Positions 47,512-59,465 of a stretch of DNA of 64,000 bases are shown piece after piece; the stretch's first letter is position 1, and the number at the start of each line of letters is the position of its first letter. The translations under genes were made by a program, and so were the position numbers. The notes under the pieces are model-generated. The model was given only the letters and a program-made list of their open reading frames with translations. It did no database searches and was not told where the DNA came from. The stretch lies in assembly GCA_947397865.1 (NCBI GenBank), contig OX377620.1:54539092-54603091 (forward strand). Reading direction: 5' to 3'. Origin of the DNA: Polietes domitor. Lineage: Eukaryota > Arthropoda > Insecta > Diptera > Muscidae.

Positions 47512-49249
47512 TTGTAACTTTGTTATTCCGTTTGTAACACCTTGAAATATCGACCTGAGACCCTATAAAGTATATATATTTTTGATCGTCATAAAATACT
47601 AAGACTATCTAGCCATGGCCGTCAGTCCGTCTGTTGAAAGCACGCTTGCATCTAAACGAAATGATCTAGGACGTCCAAATTATCCATAAATGCGTCTTAT
47701 AGTAGTAGATCGGTTGGGATTGAAATTGGGCGAAATCGGCCCAAAGGGAAAATTTATTCCCTCACAAGGACTAAAAATACCCATAACAACACCTAATATT
47801 ATAGAGTATTTAAATATATATTTTTTTCAATATCTCTGCTTGCACTTACTCGATATTCGGCATGCGCATTCCCCCTATAACAAAAACCAGCACCAGAAAA
47901 TGATATTTATTCGTAGGGGGTGAAATGGGGCAAAAAGGGATAAAAATGGTACCTATTGAACGACAACAGCTAGAAACACGAAATTCGGTGTGTACATTCC
48001 TCTAATTGAGTAGATAAATAATATAAAAGTATTTTTTTCCAAATTCGTACTTTTAAGGGGTAAAATGGGAATAGAGGGATACAAATGGTACAAACCAAAC
48101 GGCTGCACCTAGAATAATAAAATTCGGTGTATACATTCCTCTGTTTGCGAAGACACGTAAAATACACGGATTTCTTCGAAAATCGAACTTTTTCGGGTTA
48201 AAATTAAAAAAGGGGATAAAAATAGTACCAACCAAATGACCGCAGCCAGAGTTCTGAAATTCGGAGTACAGATTCCTCTGACTGCGTAGAAATAAAAGAT
48301 GTTTTCCAAATTCATACTTTCAAGGGATGTAATGGGACAGAGGGATAAAAATAGTACCAACTAAACGACTACAGCTAGAATGATGAAATTCGGTGTATAC
48401 ATTCCTCTATATGCGAAGACACGTAAAATAAACGGATTTTTTCGTAATTCGTACTTTTTCGGGTTAAAATTGAAAAAGGGGATAAAAATAGTACCAACCA
48501 AATGACCGCAGCCAAAGTCATGAAATTCGGAGTATACATTCCTTTGAGTACGTAGACATGGATAATAAAAGTTTTTTTTTCCAAATTCGTACTTTCAAGG
48601 GATACAATGGGTACAGAGGGATAAAAATAGTACCAACTAAACGACTACAGCTAGAATGATGAAATTCGGTATGTACATCCCTCTAATTGCGTTAACACGT
48701 AAAATAATGAGATTTTTGAAAGTCGTACTCTTAATGCGCTTAATAGGAAAAAGGGGATAAAAATGCTACCCACCAAATGGCCTCTGACTGCATAGCCAAG
48801 CAAAATAATATTTTTTCCAAATTCGTACTTTTTACTTTTACGGCAAAAATTGGTCCAATCATGAAGTTAGGACTATGTACGTGATATAATGGATTTTCAA
48901 AATTTTTACTTTTGGAATCAAAATAGAATGGAAATACAACAAGCTGTAGCATCGACTATCTACCAATATTTATGGTATTTAAATTTTTTGTGTACATAAA
49001 TATAAGAATATTTCTTTTTTGAATTCACTTGAAGTACTATTTCGATATGTAAACGTATTGATAGCTTTGCCTTATAAGCTTGGTTTGAAATAATAAAAAT
49101 ATTATATTTTCAATATTTGTTTTTGTTGTAGATTGGCTAGATTAAAAAATTTATATTTTCCTGTAATATTACTGCACTTCTACGAAAATCGACAGTCTCT
49201 GTGGAATGCAATTCATGGTGGAGGGTATATATCGCCGTTTTTACTTGTT
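47512..49249 (+). mobile_element. HINE-A element lacking its extreme 5' end
   Basis: It starts within the 5' block (ACTTTGTTATTCCGTTTGTA) directly after the mariner relic, missing the TATACCCTCCACC opening. It carries CCCTATAAAGTATATATAT, six to seven internal units (CCAACCAAATGACCGCAGCC and variants), the single-copy 3' segment, GGTGGAGGGTATATATC and TTACTTGTT. The 3' hairpin is partly deleted (TATATCGCCG instead of AAGTTCGGCC). Confidence 0.75.
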
Positions 49250-49289
49250 AAACTTAGGATCACCATGACATTCCACCTGACCTGAATTA

Positions 49290-49620
49290 CACTGTGTGTA
49301 ATTTTTTATGTCATGGAAATATAACCATATACGGACACTACTATGTGATAAAACACCAAAAAAGACCCGTGTCTCCCAGTTTTGCCCAAAGTCATGTTCT
49401 TTTATATGGACCCCAAAGATTTGGGGCCTTGGTGTCATTTTTGCAAAAAAAAGTGATCATTTTGTCTGGCTCATATCTTGCAAACCATTTGGAATTTTGA
49501 TTTACTCTCTGAGACAAAGTTGTAGCTCTTGTCATAAAGAACAAAAATTGTGAACATATAAAATAAAAAGGCTCCATCTTCAAGGTCAGTATCGCAATCG
49601 TAATTCGACTTTTTTTTTAT
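49290..49620 (+). mobile_element. LTIR3 arm with TTA|CACTGT start
   Basis: It begins CACTGTGTGTAATT after TTA (49287-49289). It shares with 57837-58060: ATATAACCATATACGGAC, GTGTCTCCCAGTTTTG, CAAAGATTTGGGGCCT, GATTTACTCTCTGAG and CTTCAAGGTCA. No right arm is evident. Frames at 49241-49583 are accidental. Confidence 0.6.
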
Positions 49621-51769
49621 TTTGTGAGCCTTGGTAACCCTAAGCGACAGTTTGACATTTGTACCATAGCCTTATTCGGAATGCTTTGTCTGTGTCGGCA
49701 CTTTGTGGTTTTGATTCCATATATTGTGCCATATATTGTGGATTAACTGATGATAAGGTTTTGCATTTTTTGGCGATGAAATATTCTTTGTCATTTGAGC
49801 GCACGTAAATATATCAGAAAAGAAAGGGAACTAACTGGTGAAAATTTTTGCGATTATTTATTTCGAGATTATTTAAACAAATCAGTATATCTGACCCGAG
49901 AAAATGAGAGAAATTGTAGTTAAACAAAATTATAAAAAATGTTTGTTACGTTTGGTACTTTGCAAACCATCCTCGTACATGGAAGATTTTACAAAACCAA
50001 GCATTTCGTTAGAATTTGTGACTCCTCTCAGTAGAACATGATTTGTGCACCTAAATATGGATTGGGACAGTATGTATGCGCTCTCAGGACAATGTGCAAG
50101 TCCAAATCCGGATCCTTGTGTGATATGAAGTACTAAATGCTTTTGCTTATGTATGTGCTTCATTTGTGCATTTAACATTTCAGGCCATTTCTGTTTTCTT
50201 TGTCCAACACACTCCCCTTTTGGAAACTCACCCCGCCTTCTTACTTTCATATGTAAGTCTTGGTCATATACGCTGACCATGTCAGTAAGTCGGTGTGGGA
50301 TTGTAACTTGCACGATATGTGTTGACTATGTGCGGGTGTGTGTGTGTTTTTGTCATAATGAATTCTATGGAATTTTTTCATTTGTTTGAACTTCCGTCCG
50401 ACATCCGGTTCATATTTGCAGACATGGTCAGCTGGAGTTTAGAGAAGTCAGAATCGGAGTCAGAGTCGAAGTCGAAGTCGAAGTCCATCTGCAACATTTA
50501 TGTGAACAAACGGCATAAAGTTTCAATTGTCGTCTCTGGAACATTCGACTCGTTCTTACATCGTTTTTGTTTTTCAAATTTCTTCTATTTTGTTTGAGTT
50601 TGTGCAGTTTCCATGTATGAGTTCATTGCAAAGTGTTAGTTTTTGTTTTATTTCTGTTTCATAGGATAAATTATTTTTTTGGTAATTTTTTTTGAGGGGA
50701 CATTTGTCGTCAGTCGACCATCTCACTTTAATTTGCAAAATTAGTGAAGTCATTCATAAAACTTGTTAATGTGATTCCATGGTCATCACACACTGCGCAT
50801 AACGACTTAAACTTGCTGCTAATGTTTGTTCGGAAATTTGACACAGTGGTAAGGAAATTCAGAGCACATTGCTGTAACCCAAAAGTTTGGAACTTTCTAT
50901 TTAAAGCAAATAAAACAATTTAAACGAATGCAAAACTGCCAAGATTGACTATGTTTTGTTGATTTTATTTTTATAGAAAGGAAGTATATGGCTCACTCCA
51001 TTTCAAACCGGCGCAAAAGATGTTCACATCACTCAGAATTTTCCGAAAATCTCATGAAATTTTATTCTTAAAAATAGTTCACATTTTTCTTAGGAAAAAT
51101 CTTAAAACATTTTTTTGAGGAATTATAGGCATTGCAATTCCCACAGAGATTGAAAATAATGCTGACCTTTGTATACTAAAATCCATGTACCTTTCCAGTA
51201 AGACCTTTAAAATACAAATCGGACCAAACATTTCGATGTTATTGCGGATAAAAAAAATTAATTAATATATTACTAAAATGTAAAAATAATAAATAATTTT
51301 GGGTTCTGCTGAAGACTTCAGCACAACCTTTGGCCTTAAACCAAAATAAATGACAAGACAATAATAAATAATTTTAGTTGAAAACATCCAATTATTCTTC
51401 TGAAGCCAACTTAAAATAAGTTGTTTTGATAATATTTATTACATATTTTGTTAATTGCTATGCACATAACAATTGAGAAATACAAGAATTTGAATATCGT
51501 CACCTTAATTACAAAAGGGCGTAACTAACATTTTCAATTTATGTGGAAATTGCAATACCTACAACTACCAACTACAGCTCTACTAAGATGACTTTTGTAA
51601 AGCCATTTGATATCAAATTCCCTACAGGGAAAGTTGGGATCAGAGGATACTCATTTATCGAATATGAGAATGAAATATACACGGGAGACAAGAAAAGGCT
51701 TGGCTAAGTCATAAATATTTTTAAGGTTTAATGCGACTATCAAAACATTTTCAAATATCAAATTGCAAC
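49621..51769. other. Unique stretch with a hexanucleotide repeat, no recognised gene
   Basis: A (GAAGTC)n/(GGAGTC) tract lies at 50446-50485 and is translated as SESESKSKSKS in a 92-codon forward frame (50319-50597). A reverse frame of 127 codons lies at 49930-50313 with no recognisable domain. Overlapping frames on both strands suggest composition rather than coding. 50.7-51.7 kb is AT-rich with nothing recognised. Confidence 0.3.
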
Positions 51770-52289
51770 TGATTTTGACTAACCGTATGGAAGTTATATC
51801 GGTTATATTTTAACGAAGGCTTATGCCAGATTATGTGGGAGGTACCAGAAGGGGTGTGGCAATATCGCCCATATTTCAAGTGTATCAAACGTCCATAAAG
51901 TGCTTATAAAAACGTTATCATATAGCAAAATATGGGTGATTCCAAATATCCGTTTGGAAGATACATTGGTTTTCATTTAACATAGGAATATGATCTTTTT
52001 GTGTGGGAGGTACCAGAAGGGGCGTTGCAATTTCGCCTATCTTCGACCTTAAACTAAATTTGGAAAAATATTACCATGTGCAAAGTTTGAATTGATTCCT
52101 TAACTCCTTTCGAGAGTTATCGTGTACACCAGCCAGACAGACGGACGGACATGGCTCAAACATCTTGAAATGTTGTGAAACGGATTTGGTCCAAACATAC
52201 TTAGGGTCTTAAGTCACTCATTCAATGCGTTACACTTTTTTTCTGTCCCAAATGATATATACCCTTCTACTCTGTAGAGTGCGGGTATA
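51770..52289 (-). mobile_element. HINE-C 5' part, reverse orientation
   Basis: The inverse of HINE-C: TTATGTGGGAGGTACCAGAA twice, CCAGCCAGACAGACGGACGG, CAAACATACTTAGGGTCTTA, and the end CTACTCTGTAGAGTGCGGGT with TATA at 52286-52289. The 3' half with the hairpin is missing. Confidence 0.7.
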
Positions 52290-52306
52290 AAAATGTGTTC
52301 CCATTA

Positions 52307-53398
52307 CACAGTGCGACAAATAGCAGTTTAATCTCTGCAATTCAAGCACCACTATGACTGTTCGTTAGTGTATCCAAATTGATGACGATTGCCTAAAGGA
52401 TTTTTTTCCTGAGGTACCCGTTTTCGCGGGACGCCCTGGCGCGCTCCCCCCAACCACTTTTGTTATCTTATGGGTTTTTGTTTGTCATAACTCGAGAACG
52501 GCTGTCCCGATTTAGGTGAAATAAATGTTGAAAAAATAAGAATTATAATTCCTTTAATTTATTCCTATGCTCTTTCTCGATATTTTAAACAGTTTCGCAG
52601 ATATAAATAAATTTATGAAAAAAAAATTGCGGGACTGTTTCTGTTAATGTTCAGTCTGACTACATTGCGTATGAGTGATATTACCCTCAATAACCAGTAA
52701 GTATACGTTACCTACACACACTACATTATTTTTCTGTCTCTAGAAAGAGTATCATAACTAGGATATCCAATTATTCCGACTTCTAAGATATTCGATTAAT
52801 TGTTTATTCGAAAGCTAAGAATTTCCAATTAATCGAAGAAACGCCTGAAGAGTTAATCATCAAATAATTGCTCAACTCATTAAAACATAATTAATATAGG
52901 TTAAATAGCTAGAACATTTTATTTTAATGTTAGTCACTACTTTTTCATATTTATGTGTAAGTACATTTCGAAATAAAACAAGAGTTTGCGGGCATTCCTT
53001 TTCTATATGGTAATAAGCCTTGACATATTTTTCCGTTTTGAATTTTTTATGATTTTTAAAAACAAAAAATTTAAATTTTTTAGGGAATTTTTTTTTTCAT
53101 AAATTTATTTATATCTGCGAAACTGTTTAAAATATCGAGAAAGAGCATAGGAATAGATTAAAGGAATTATAATTCTTAATTTTTCAATATTTATTTCACC
53201 TAAATCGGGACAGCCGTTCTCGAGTTATGACAAACAAAAGACCATAAGATAACAAAAGTGGGGAGGGGGAGCGCGCCAGGGCGTCCCGCGAAAGCGGGTA
53301 CCTCAGGAAAAAAATCCTTTAGGCAATCGTCATCATTTTGGATACACTAACGAACCGTCATAGTGGTGCTTGAATTGCAGAACCACTGTTGCACTGTG
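52307..53398. mobile_element. LTIR2: 1092-bp element with about 320-bp terminal inverted repeats and TTA duplication
   Basis: Ends CACAGTGCGACAAATAGC (52307) and, inverted, CACAGTGCAACAGTGGTT (ending 53398) are flanked by TTA at 52304-52306 and TTA at 53399-53401. The arms (about 52307-52628 and 53085-53398) are nearly identical: both carry AAGCACCACTATGAC, AGGTACCCGCTTTCGCGGGA (or its TTTT variant), GGGCGCGCCAGG-type GC-rich sequence and TCGAGAACGGCTGTCCCGAT, in inverted order. The centre of about 456 bp is AT-rich, and its first 105 bp match the centre of 57837-58485. No transposase is encoded. The CAC start and 3-bp duplication fit CACTA-type or PIF/Harbinger-type non-autonomous elements. 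Confidence 0.8.
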
Positions 53399-53525
53399 TT
53401 ATTTTGTCGGATCCATATTTTGGAATATTGATACAAAAAATTGTCAAAATTTTGACACATTGCAAATAAGGAAACGTGAGAAATCTGTGTCTACTATTTG
53501 TGCACCAAATAAATTTTTCAATATT

Positions 53526-54184
53526 TATACCCTACACCACCCAAAAGGAAACGAGATAGATCCATCGTTTATTATACCGATCGACTTAACTTTAACGATG
53601 TCCGTCCGTCTGTCTTGCTATTCTTGTAATCAAAGTCGAGATCACAATTGTGGCTAGAACTAAATGAAACTTTGCACAATGAAGTTTTATGGGATAAGGA
53701 CGAACGCTATTTAATTTGAAGAAAATCGGTTCAGATTTAGATATAGCTCCCATACAAAATTTGCTCCCGATTTTACTTTTTCCGCTCTAGAAACAACATA
53801 TTTCAACAGATTTTTTCAAATTTGGCAAAACAAATTATATTTCAACTAGAAACAGTCCTGGTAAAATTGGGACAGATCGGTTCATATATATATATATAGC
53901 TCCCACACAAATGTCTCCCCCGATTTGATTATTTCCGCTCTAGAAACCGCATAATTTAACTGATGTGCTTAAAATTTCAGATCGGTTCAGATTTATATAT
54001 AGCTCTCATTCAAAGTTTGTGTTCAAATTTCTTTTACAAATACAGATAGAAGTATGAAATTTGTAGTATATATACCCAGTTCAAATGTAACGACCTTTTT
54101 ATACCCTACACCACAGGGTATATTGACTAGATGTAGGGTATCATATAGTCGACCACGCCCGACTTTACCCTTCCTTACTTGTTT
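53526..54184 (+). mobile_element. HINE-B element with a shared 3' module
   Basis: It starts TATACCCTACACCACCCAAA, then CCGATCGACTTAAC, TCCGTCCGTCTGTC, two to three internal units (ATCGGTTCAGATTTAGATAT), and from about 54015 the 3' module also present at 32600-32799. It ends TAGGGTATCATATAG, the hairpin AGTCGACCACGCCCGACTTT and TTACTTGTTT. Confidence 0.75.
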
Positions 54185-54867
54185 CCATTTTGTCTATGTT
54201 TTTATACATTATCTTGTAAGGAGTAAAAAGACCAGTTAGTTTTTAAAAATCTGTTAATAATTGATTGAGTTACCGACTTTTTTCATTATAACTATTTTTT
54301 TGCAAAAATACAATTTTTTGTAATTCAAGTTTACATTTCTCATAATTTTACGAATTCGAGGACCAACAACCTAAAACTAGAATTATTTTAGTAAAAAAAT
54401 CCCAAATCTGGATATTTTTTTCGAAAACAGAAAACAACATAATTTTTTACGTAATTCCAAAATTATCATGGTATCTCAACATACCCGGTCTGTTTAATTA
54501 ACTGAATCTCAGAAACGAATGAGAAGCATATTGAGAATACCAACATAATTTTTTGGCATATGATTGCTGACTAAATAGGGAATATTTGTGACAGATTTGT
54601 TGCAGAAACCCAAATAGAGAAAGATGAAATAAATGCAATTGAATTTTATATTTTTGCAACAATTTCAGCTTTTCATCATCATCATTTTAGCTATATCTTC
54701 CGTGAAAATAAAATTTTTACGAAAATATTCAATTTTTAATTTTCGTTTACCGTGTTCTACCGATATAGCCACATTTTTTGGTCGAAAAAGATCGATCTTC
54801 CAAAAAACTGATTTACTTCCAGTAGTAAAAACTTAGTATTATTTACATATATATATATATATATAAA
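54185..54867. other. AT-rich stretch with an (AT)n tract, no recognised gene
   Basis: Frames of 61-67 codons only. An (AT)n run of about 18 bases ends at the 5' edge of the Helitron near 54865. Confidence 0.35.
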
Positions 54868-55092
54868 TCAATGTGTGTCTGTATGTTCGTATAGGACGCC
54901 AAACCAGTACGTCGATTTGCTTGGAAATTTTACTGTACCTAACTACTGGATATACTAGGTTATGATGGGTCAAAAGGGCGTGGTACCGCCCACAAAAACT
55001 ACCACTTAGTACTCATCTTATATTTAAAATCAAAAGTAGAAGTAGGGTAATAGGGAAGATCAAACCCGTGCAACGCCGGGTAAAATAACTAG
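54868..55092 (+). mobile_element. Small non-autonomous Helitron, canonical type
   Basis: It starts TCAATGTGTGTCTGTATG, following AT-rich DNA and an A. It contains GGGCGTGGTACCGCCCAC, and ends with CCCGTGCAACGCCGGG (a short hairpin), AAAATAA and CTAG at 55089-55092, followed by T. A TC 5' end, 3' hairpin, CTAG terminus and insertion between A and T are hallmarks of Helitrons. This is a different type from the HINE elements, which lack CTAG. The 5' boundary is less certain than the 3' one. Confidence 0.7.
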
Positions 55093-57836
55093 TAATAAAT
55101 AAAATATATAAATTTATTTGCTTCTAATAAATTCTAAGTATCTAATAAATTTTGCATCGTTCTTATTTGTTTTGATAAAATTTTGGTGTTTTAATTGGAC
55201 CACAAATTCGTAATATTATGATAGGTATGAACTTGTATGACAAAAACTTGATTTTTTGAAAAAAAAAATAGTTTTAATGAAAACTTCAATAATTCAGTCA
55301 ATTACTAACGGATTAAAAAAAACAAAAAGGTGTTTTGCTCCATACTAAATGTGTATTTAAAATAAAATAGCTAATAGTACGGTTACCTCACATAAAATCT
55401 GATAAAACATTGCCAACATTAAAAAATTACGAAAAAATAAAATATATATAAAAAAATATGTTTAAATATATATTGGTAGGGTATACGTTTCTTCGATGTA
55501 AGTTATAATTTAAATTTCTACACGTCCAAGAACACATTCTTTAATAGAAAAACTCAAGGTCATTAACTTGAAATTTGTAAGATTCCACTAAATTTGTTTT
55601 GTTAGCAGCAATTTTCGCAATCCACAAAGACAATAAAATCTTTCTGAAATGCTATGCGATGTATAATACGTTTGATAACATCCTGTAAGGTTTTATCGAC
55701 AATTATATTAATTATACTGTATACATATGTGTAGTATTTTGACAACCTTTTTGACCAATTCTAAGTGGAGCCCTCCCTAATATTTACACATTCATAAATT
55801 ATATTGTAAAGTTTAATTAACATAATGGCATATAATGTTTATATCTACAAACGTAGCTTTGCCACACAAACCACTGTTGTGGTTATTATTATTCTGGTTG
55901 TTGTTGTTGTTCTGGTGGTATGGAACAGCAAAAGCAGCAGTTGCTGCTACACTTGTGGCGCATATTTCCCTTTTATCACAATTTGACAATCTGCACAGTG
56001 AGCGAGTAAATCAGTCTGACATATTTTTAATGCCATTAAAAAGCATCAACAACACCAGCAATGGCAGGAGCAGCATCAGCAGCAGCGACTGTGGCAGCAG
56101 CAGCATCAACACAAAAAGGGAACAACGAGTTGTTGAGATGAGAGCAACCGAAAGCAAGGCAGGAAATGTGTCACCGAGTAATCAACTTAAAACTACTTAA
56201 TATCAATGTTGCAACGTTGTTGTGGCATGTATGACAAAGTGATGTGTCTCTGAGTTGATGGCAACAACAACAAAAATACAGACAACAAAAAAGTGAAGGA
56301 GTGTTTTATGAGTTCATTCAATGCTGATGGTTGGCGTAGGAAAAGTTTACCGATGTGGTCTAGATATCTCCAGTAAAGCAGTCGGGCGGACGGGCAGGCA
56401 GCCATCCCAATCGGTTATCTAAGTTGTCATCATAATTTAGGACGAAATGTTAAAAAGGATATTCACATGTGATGATGGCGATGACGATGATGTGATGTGA
56501 TGATGGTTGCTGAGATTTAATCGCGCCATTTTGTGGGCATGTCATTGGCAGGGATGGTGGAACAACTTTGACATTTTCAGGGAAATAACGTTGAGTATTT
56601 CCGTAGAAAGACATTTGGGCATTGGATAATCAATATAATAATTTTTAATGAAGGATTAGGTATTTTGTCCCATTTTTAATAAATAATAAAAATTTGTTTA
56701 CATAAAGAATTGACTCTTAGATAACCTAATGCTAATAACAAAAACTAGTTTTTTGGAAAAACTTAGAAATGTTCACTACATCAAAAGATACAGACTTCAG
56801 ATCGATGAGAAATTATTCTGAACTGGATTTAAAAATTTAGAAAAATGTCCTTCAGTCCTTTTTATAATTTATAAGGTTATCAAGTGAATGACCTTTCTAA
56901 ACCCTTTGTTCAGAATATTTTTTATATATTATTATTCGCCTGTTTCGTAAGTCATAAATTCCCAAAACGATTTTGTTTTACATGCAAAAATCAACATTAT
57001 TAAATTTCATTGAAGGTGGGCAGTCACCCCAGACAGACAAACGGATGCCGTATGTGCCCTTCAAATCTGCAAACCGAACCGGAACGAAGCAACCTATTTT
57101 TCCCCTGTCATTTGTTTGCTGTTTTTCTATGTTAACAACTAATCTTTCTTCTTTCCCAACATCTTCAATTTGAAAAAGCGAATAAAATGCGAAAAGTATC
57201 AAAATAATAGCCCACCTGACAGTCTGATGATAGCGCACTGGGAAAAATCATCCTCATCATCGTAAATGCTATTGCCAATTATTTAAATATTTTACAACCC
57301 CTCAGTTCAACCGTTCCATCGGAACGATAGGTCGGGCATTTGTCGGGGGTGAGCGAGAAAGAGCGAAAGCCATAGATATATGAAATATGTGTGGGTGATT
57401 TTAACCCTTTGGTATCCAACTTCCAACTAAGGATAAGAGGATAAGGTCGTACAAGCAGAATATACAACAATATTTATTGAAAATGCCACATAAGTGAAAA
57501 ATAACTACATCGTTGGATAAGTCAGCCAGGCTGACATGCCATGTATGTCGCAGCCATGATAGCGTTCAAACCAAATGCAAAAATTCGTATATTAGATTTT
57601 GGGAAAGTAAATGGGAAAATCGATGCAAAGGGATATATTTTTACTCATTCCATGTATGAAATTGAAGTCCTAACATATTTGCTTTATGACTATTTTAGGA
57701 AATTTGTATTTCTTTAATTAAATAATTGTATTAAAATGGGAAAAATTATTATTCTATTTTTTCAATAAGAAACAAAATATTGAAAAAAAAACACATAAAA
57801 TAAAATACTGAGCTTGAGAGTGATTACACAGTGCAA
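55093..57836. other. Unique island with triplet repeats, no recognised gene
   Basis: AGC/CAA-type triplet runs at 56040-56110 and GATGAT runs at 56465-56510. A forward frame of 121 codons (55835-56200) reads through the AGC run and gives Ser/Asn repeats without a domain. Reverse frames of 63-86 codons lie at 56193-57470. The composition is like conserved non-coding or exon-poor gene regions of flies, but nothing specific can be supported. Confidence 0.3.
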
Positions 57837-58485
57837 TACGAAGAAATGTAACCATATACGGACCTCACTACGTGATAAAAGACGTGTCTCCCAGTTTTGT
57901 CAAAAATAATGCACTTTTTATGGGTCCCAAAGATTTGGGGCCTCTGTGTCATTTTTGCAAAAAGTGATCACTTCAAGCTCATATCTCGTTTCGAATTTTG
58001 ATTTACTCTCTGAGCCAAGTGAACAACAAAAAAACTTTATCTTCAAGGTCAAAATCGCAAAAAACGTCCATAGGTAGCAAACAGCTCAAAGTTCAAGGAA
58101 ACAATCAACAACAAAAATGTACCTAAGGTCTCAATAAACAACTTTCTAGAACATGTGAACTTCCTAGGAATTATTCTTAACACCGTTTAGGTAGGAAAAA
58201 TATATATTGCAGGACTCTTTCTGTTAATGGTCAGTCCGACTACAGTGCGTATGAGTGATATTATCCTTAATCAACAGCACGTATACGCTACCTACATACA
58301 CTACAGCCTATAACATTTGTTCGACAACATTTGCGAACAATTTTTGTTATTTATGACAAGAGCTACAACTTTGCTCAAGCGGTATGCAAGATATGATCAC
58401 TTTTTTGCAAAAATGACACCGAGGCTCCAAATCTTTGGGGGCCCATAAAGAAGAGCATGACTTTGGGCAAAACTGGCAGATGTAT
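57837..58485. mobile_element. LTIR3 element with TTA|CACAGT start and truncated right arm
   Basis: It begins CACAGTGCAATACGAAG after TTA (57834-57836). The left arm to about 58060 shares its core with 49290-49620. The right arm, 58325-58485, is the inverse: CAATTTTTGTTATTTATGAC, TTGCAAAAATGACACCGAGG, CCAAATCTTTGGGGGCCC and TGGGCAAAACTGGCAG. It lacks the outermost 70 bp or so. The central segment 58203-58308 (GTCAGTCCGACTACAGTGCG, ATGAGTGATATTATCC) matches 52630-52735 of LTIR2. Confidence 0.65.
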
Positions 58486-58744
58486 ATATTTTGAAAGAGT
58501 TAAAAGTTATTTTAAAGTATTTGCAAATAAACCACTTTTTCACTAGTTTCAATTTCTGTTTTAAAAAATCCACAGCTACCGGGGGTAGCACCGCAGACCT
58601 ACTACGGAACTCTAACCATCTCAGCTATCCACCGTTGTGAGTGATGGATAACCAAAGCAAACCATTTTGTTAGGTAGAACTGACAATAGGAAACTTAACC
58701 AAATATTTTTTTCTAAAGGAACTTTTCAGAATTTTTGATTTTGC
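58486..58744. other. Short stretch with tRNA-like sequence features, not called
   Basis: The reverse strand at about 58566-58625 reads GATAGCTGAGATGGTTAGAG, like a tRNA A box, followed by a T run, but no proper B box or cloverleaf is seen. Confidence 0.2.
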
Positions 58745-59123
58745 AGTCAACATTTACATGAACGAATTTTAATCAGAGTATCTTTAAACATGTTGGCGTA
58801 TAATTATTCTGTTTAAGCGGAAGAGCGTTATTTACAAGTTTGATGTTTTTGATAACCCCAACTGAAATTTTTATGCAATTTTTTTGGTAGAACAACACAA
58901 GAGAAGAGCTAGAGGGTTAAGATCTTCCATAGAAATGATCCTCATAAAATTGCAGTTCTGACAATAAAAATTCTATCCCTTTGACAAAAAAATTAAAACT
59001 CTGACCCAATGTAAAAAGAACCTCGGACCAGCTGGAGTATAAATAAGCCTATTCAACATGCTCTTTCTGAATTTAAAAATGTGGCTATTATATATTGGAA
59101 CAGTCCTAATCTGTTGGACAGTG
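58745..59123 (-). mobile_element. DR3 element with CACTGT terminus, copy 2
   Basis: The inverse of 39799-40245. Landmarks: AGCGTTATTTACAAGTTTGA, GAGAAGAGCTAGAGGGTTAA, AAATGATCCTCATAAAATTG, GACCAGCTGGAGTATAA. The end CTGTTGGACAGTG is followed by TAA, i.e. TTA|CACTGTCCAACAG on the reverse strand. Confidence 0.6.
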
Positions 59124-59465
59124 TAATTAATAAAAAAAAAAAACAAAATATTTGAATTATATTAATAAAATATTTAATTTGTTTTTAAGCAAAAATGTCT
59201 AAATTTATAAAATTATGCAAAATTAAATATTGCTTATTTATAAAAGTAATAATAAAAACAAAGATGGTTTTTCCCGACTCCATACTAAACATTCATTCCC
59301 ATTCACTTCTGAAGATGCTATTCGTAAAATGTTACAGGTTATTAATATATAATTGACCTTTTGGAACATCCTTAAAAGCAGGAAATATCCACATTTGGAT
59401 TTTGAGATGCGATTCACATGTGCTTCCTACGGTAGTACTGCCAATTTTTGTTTATCTTTTACATA

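Noticed and set aside
58566..58625. tRNA A-box-like sequence on the reverse strand (GATAGCTGAGATGGTTAGAG)
   Set aside because: No matching B box or acceptor stem; at best a degraded tRNA-derived scrap.
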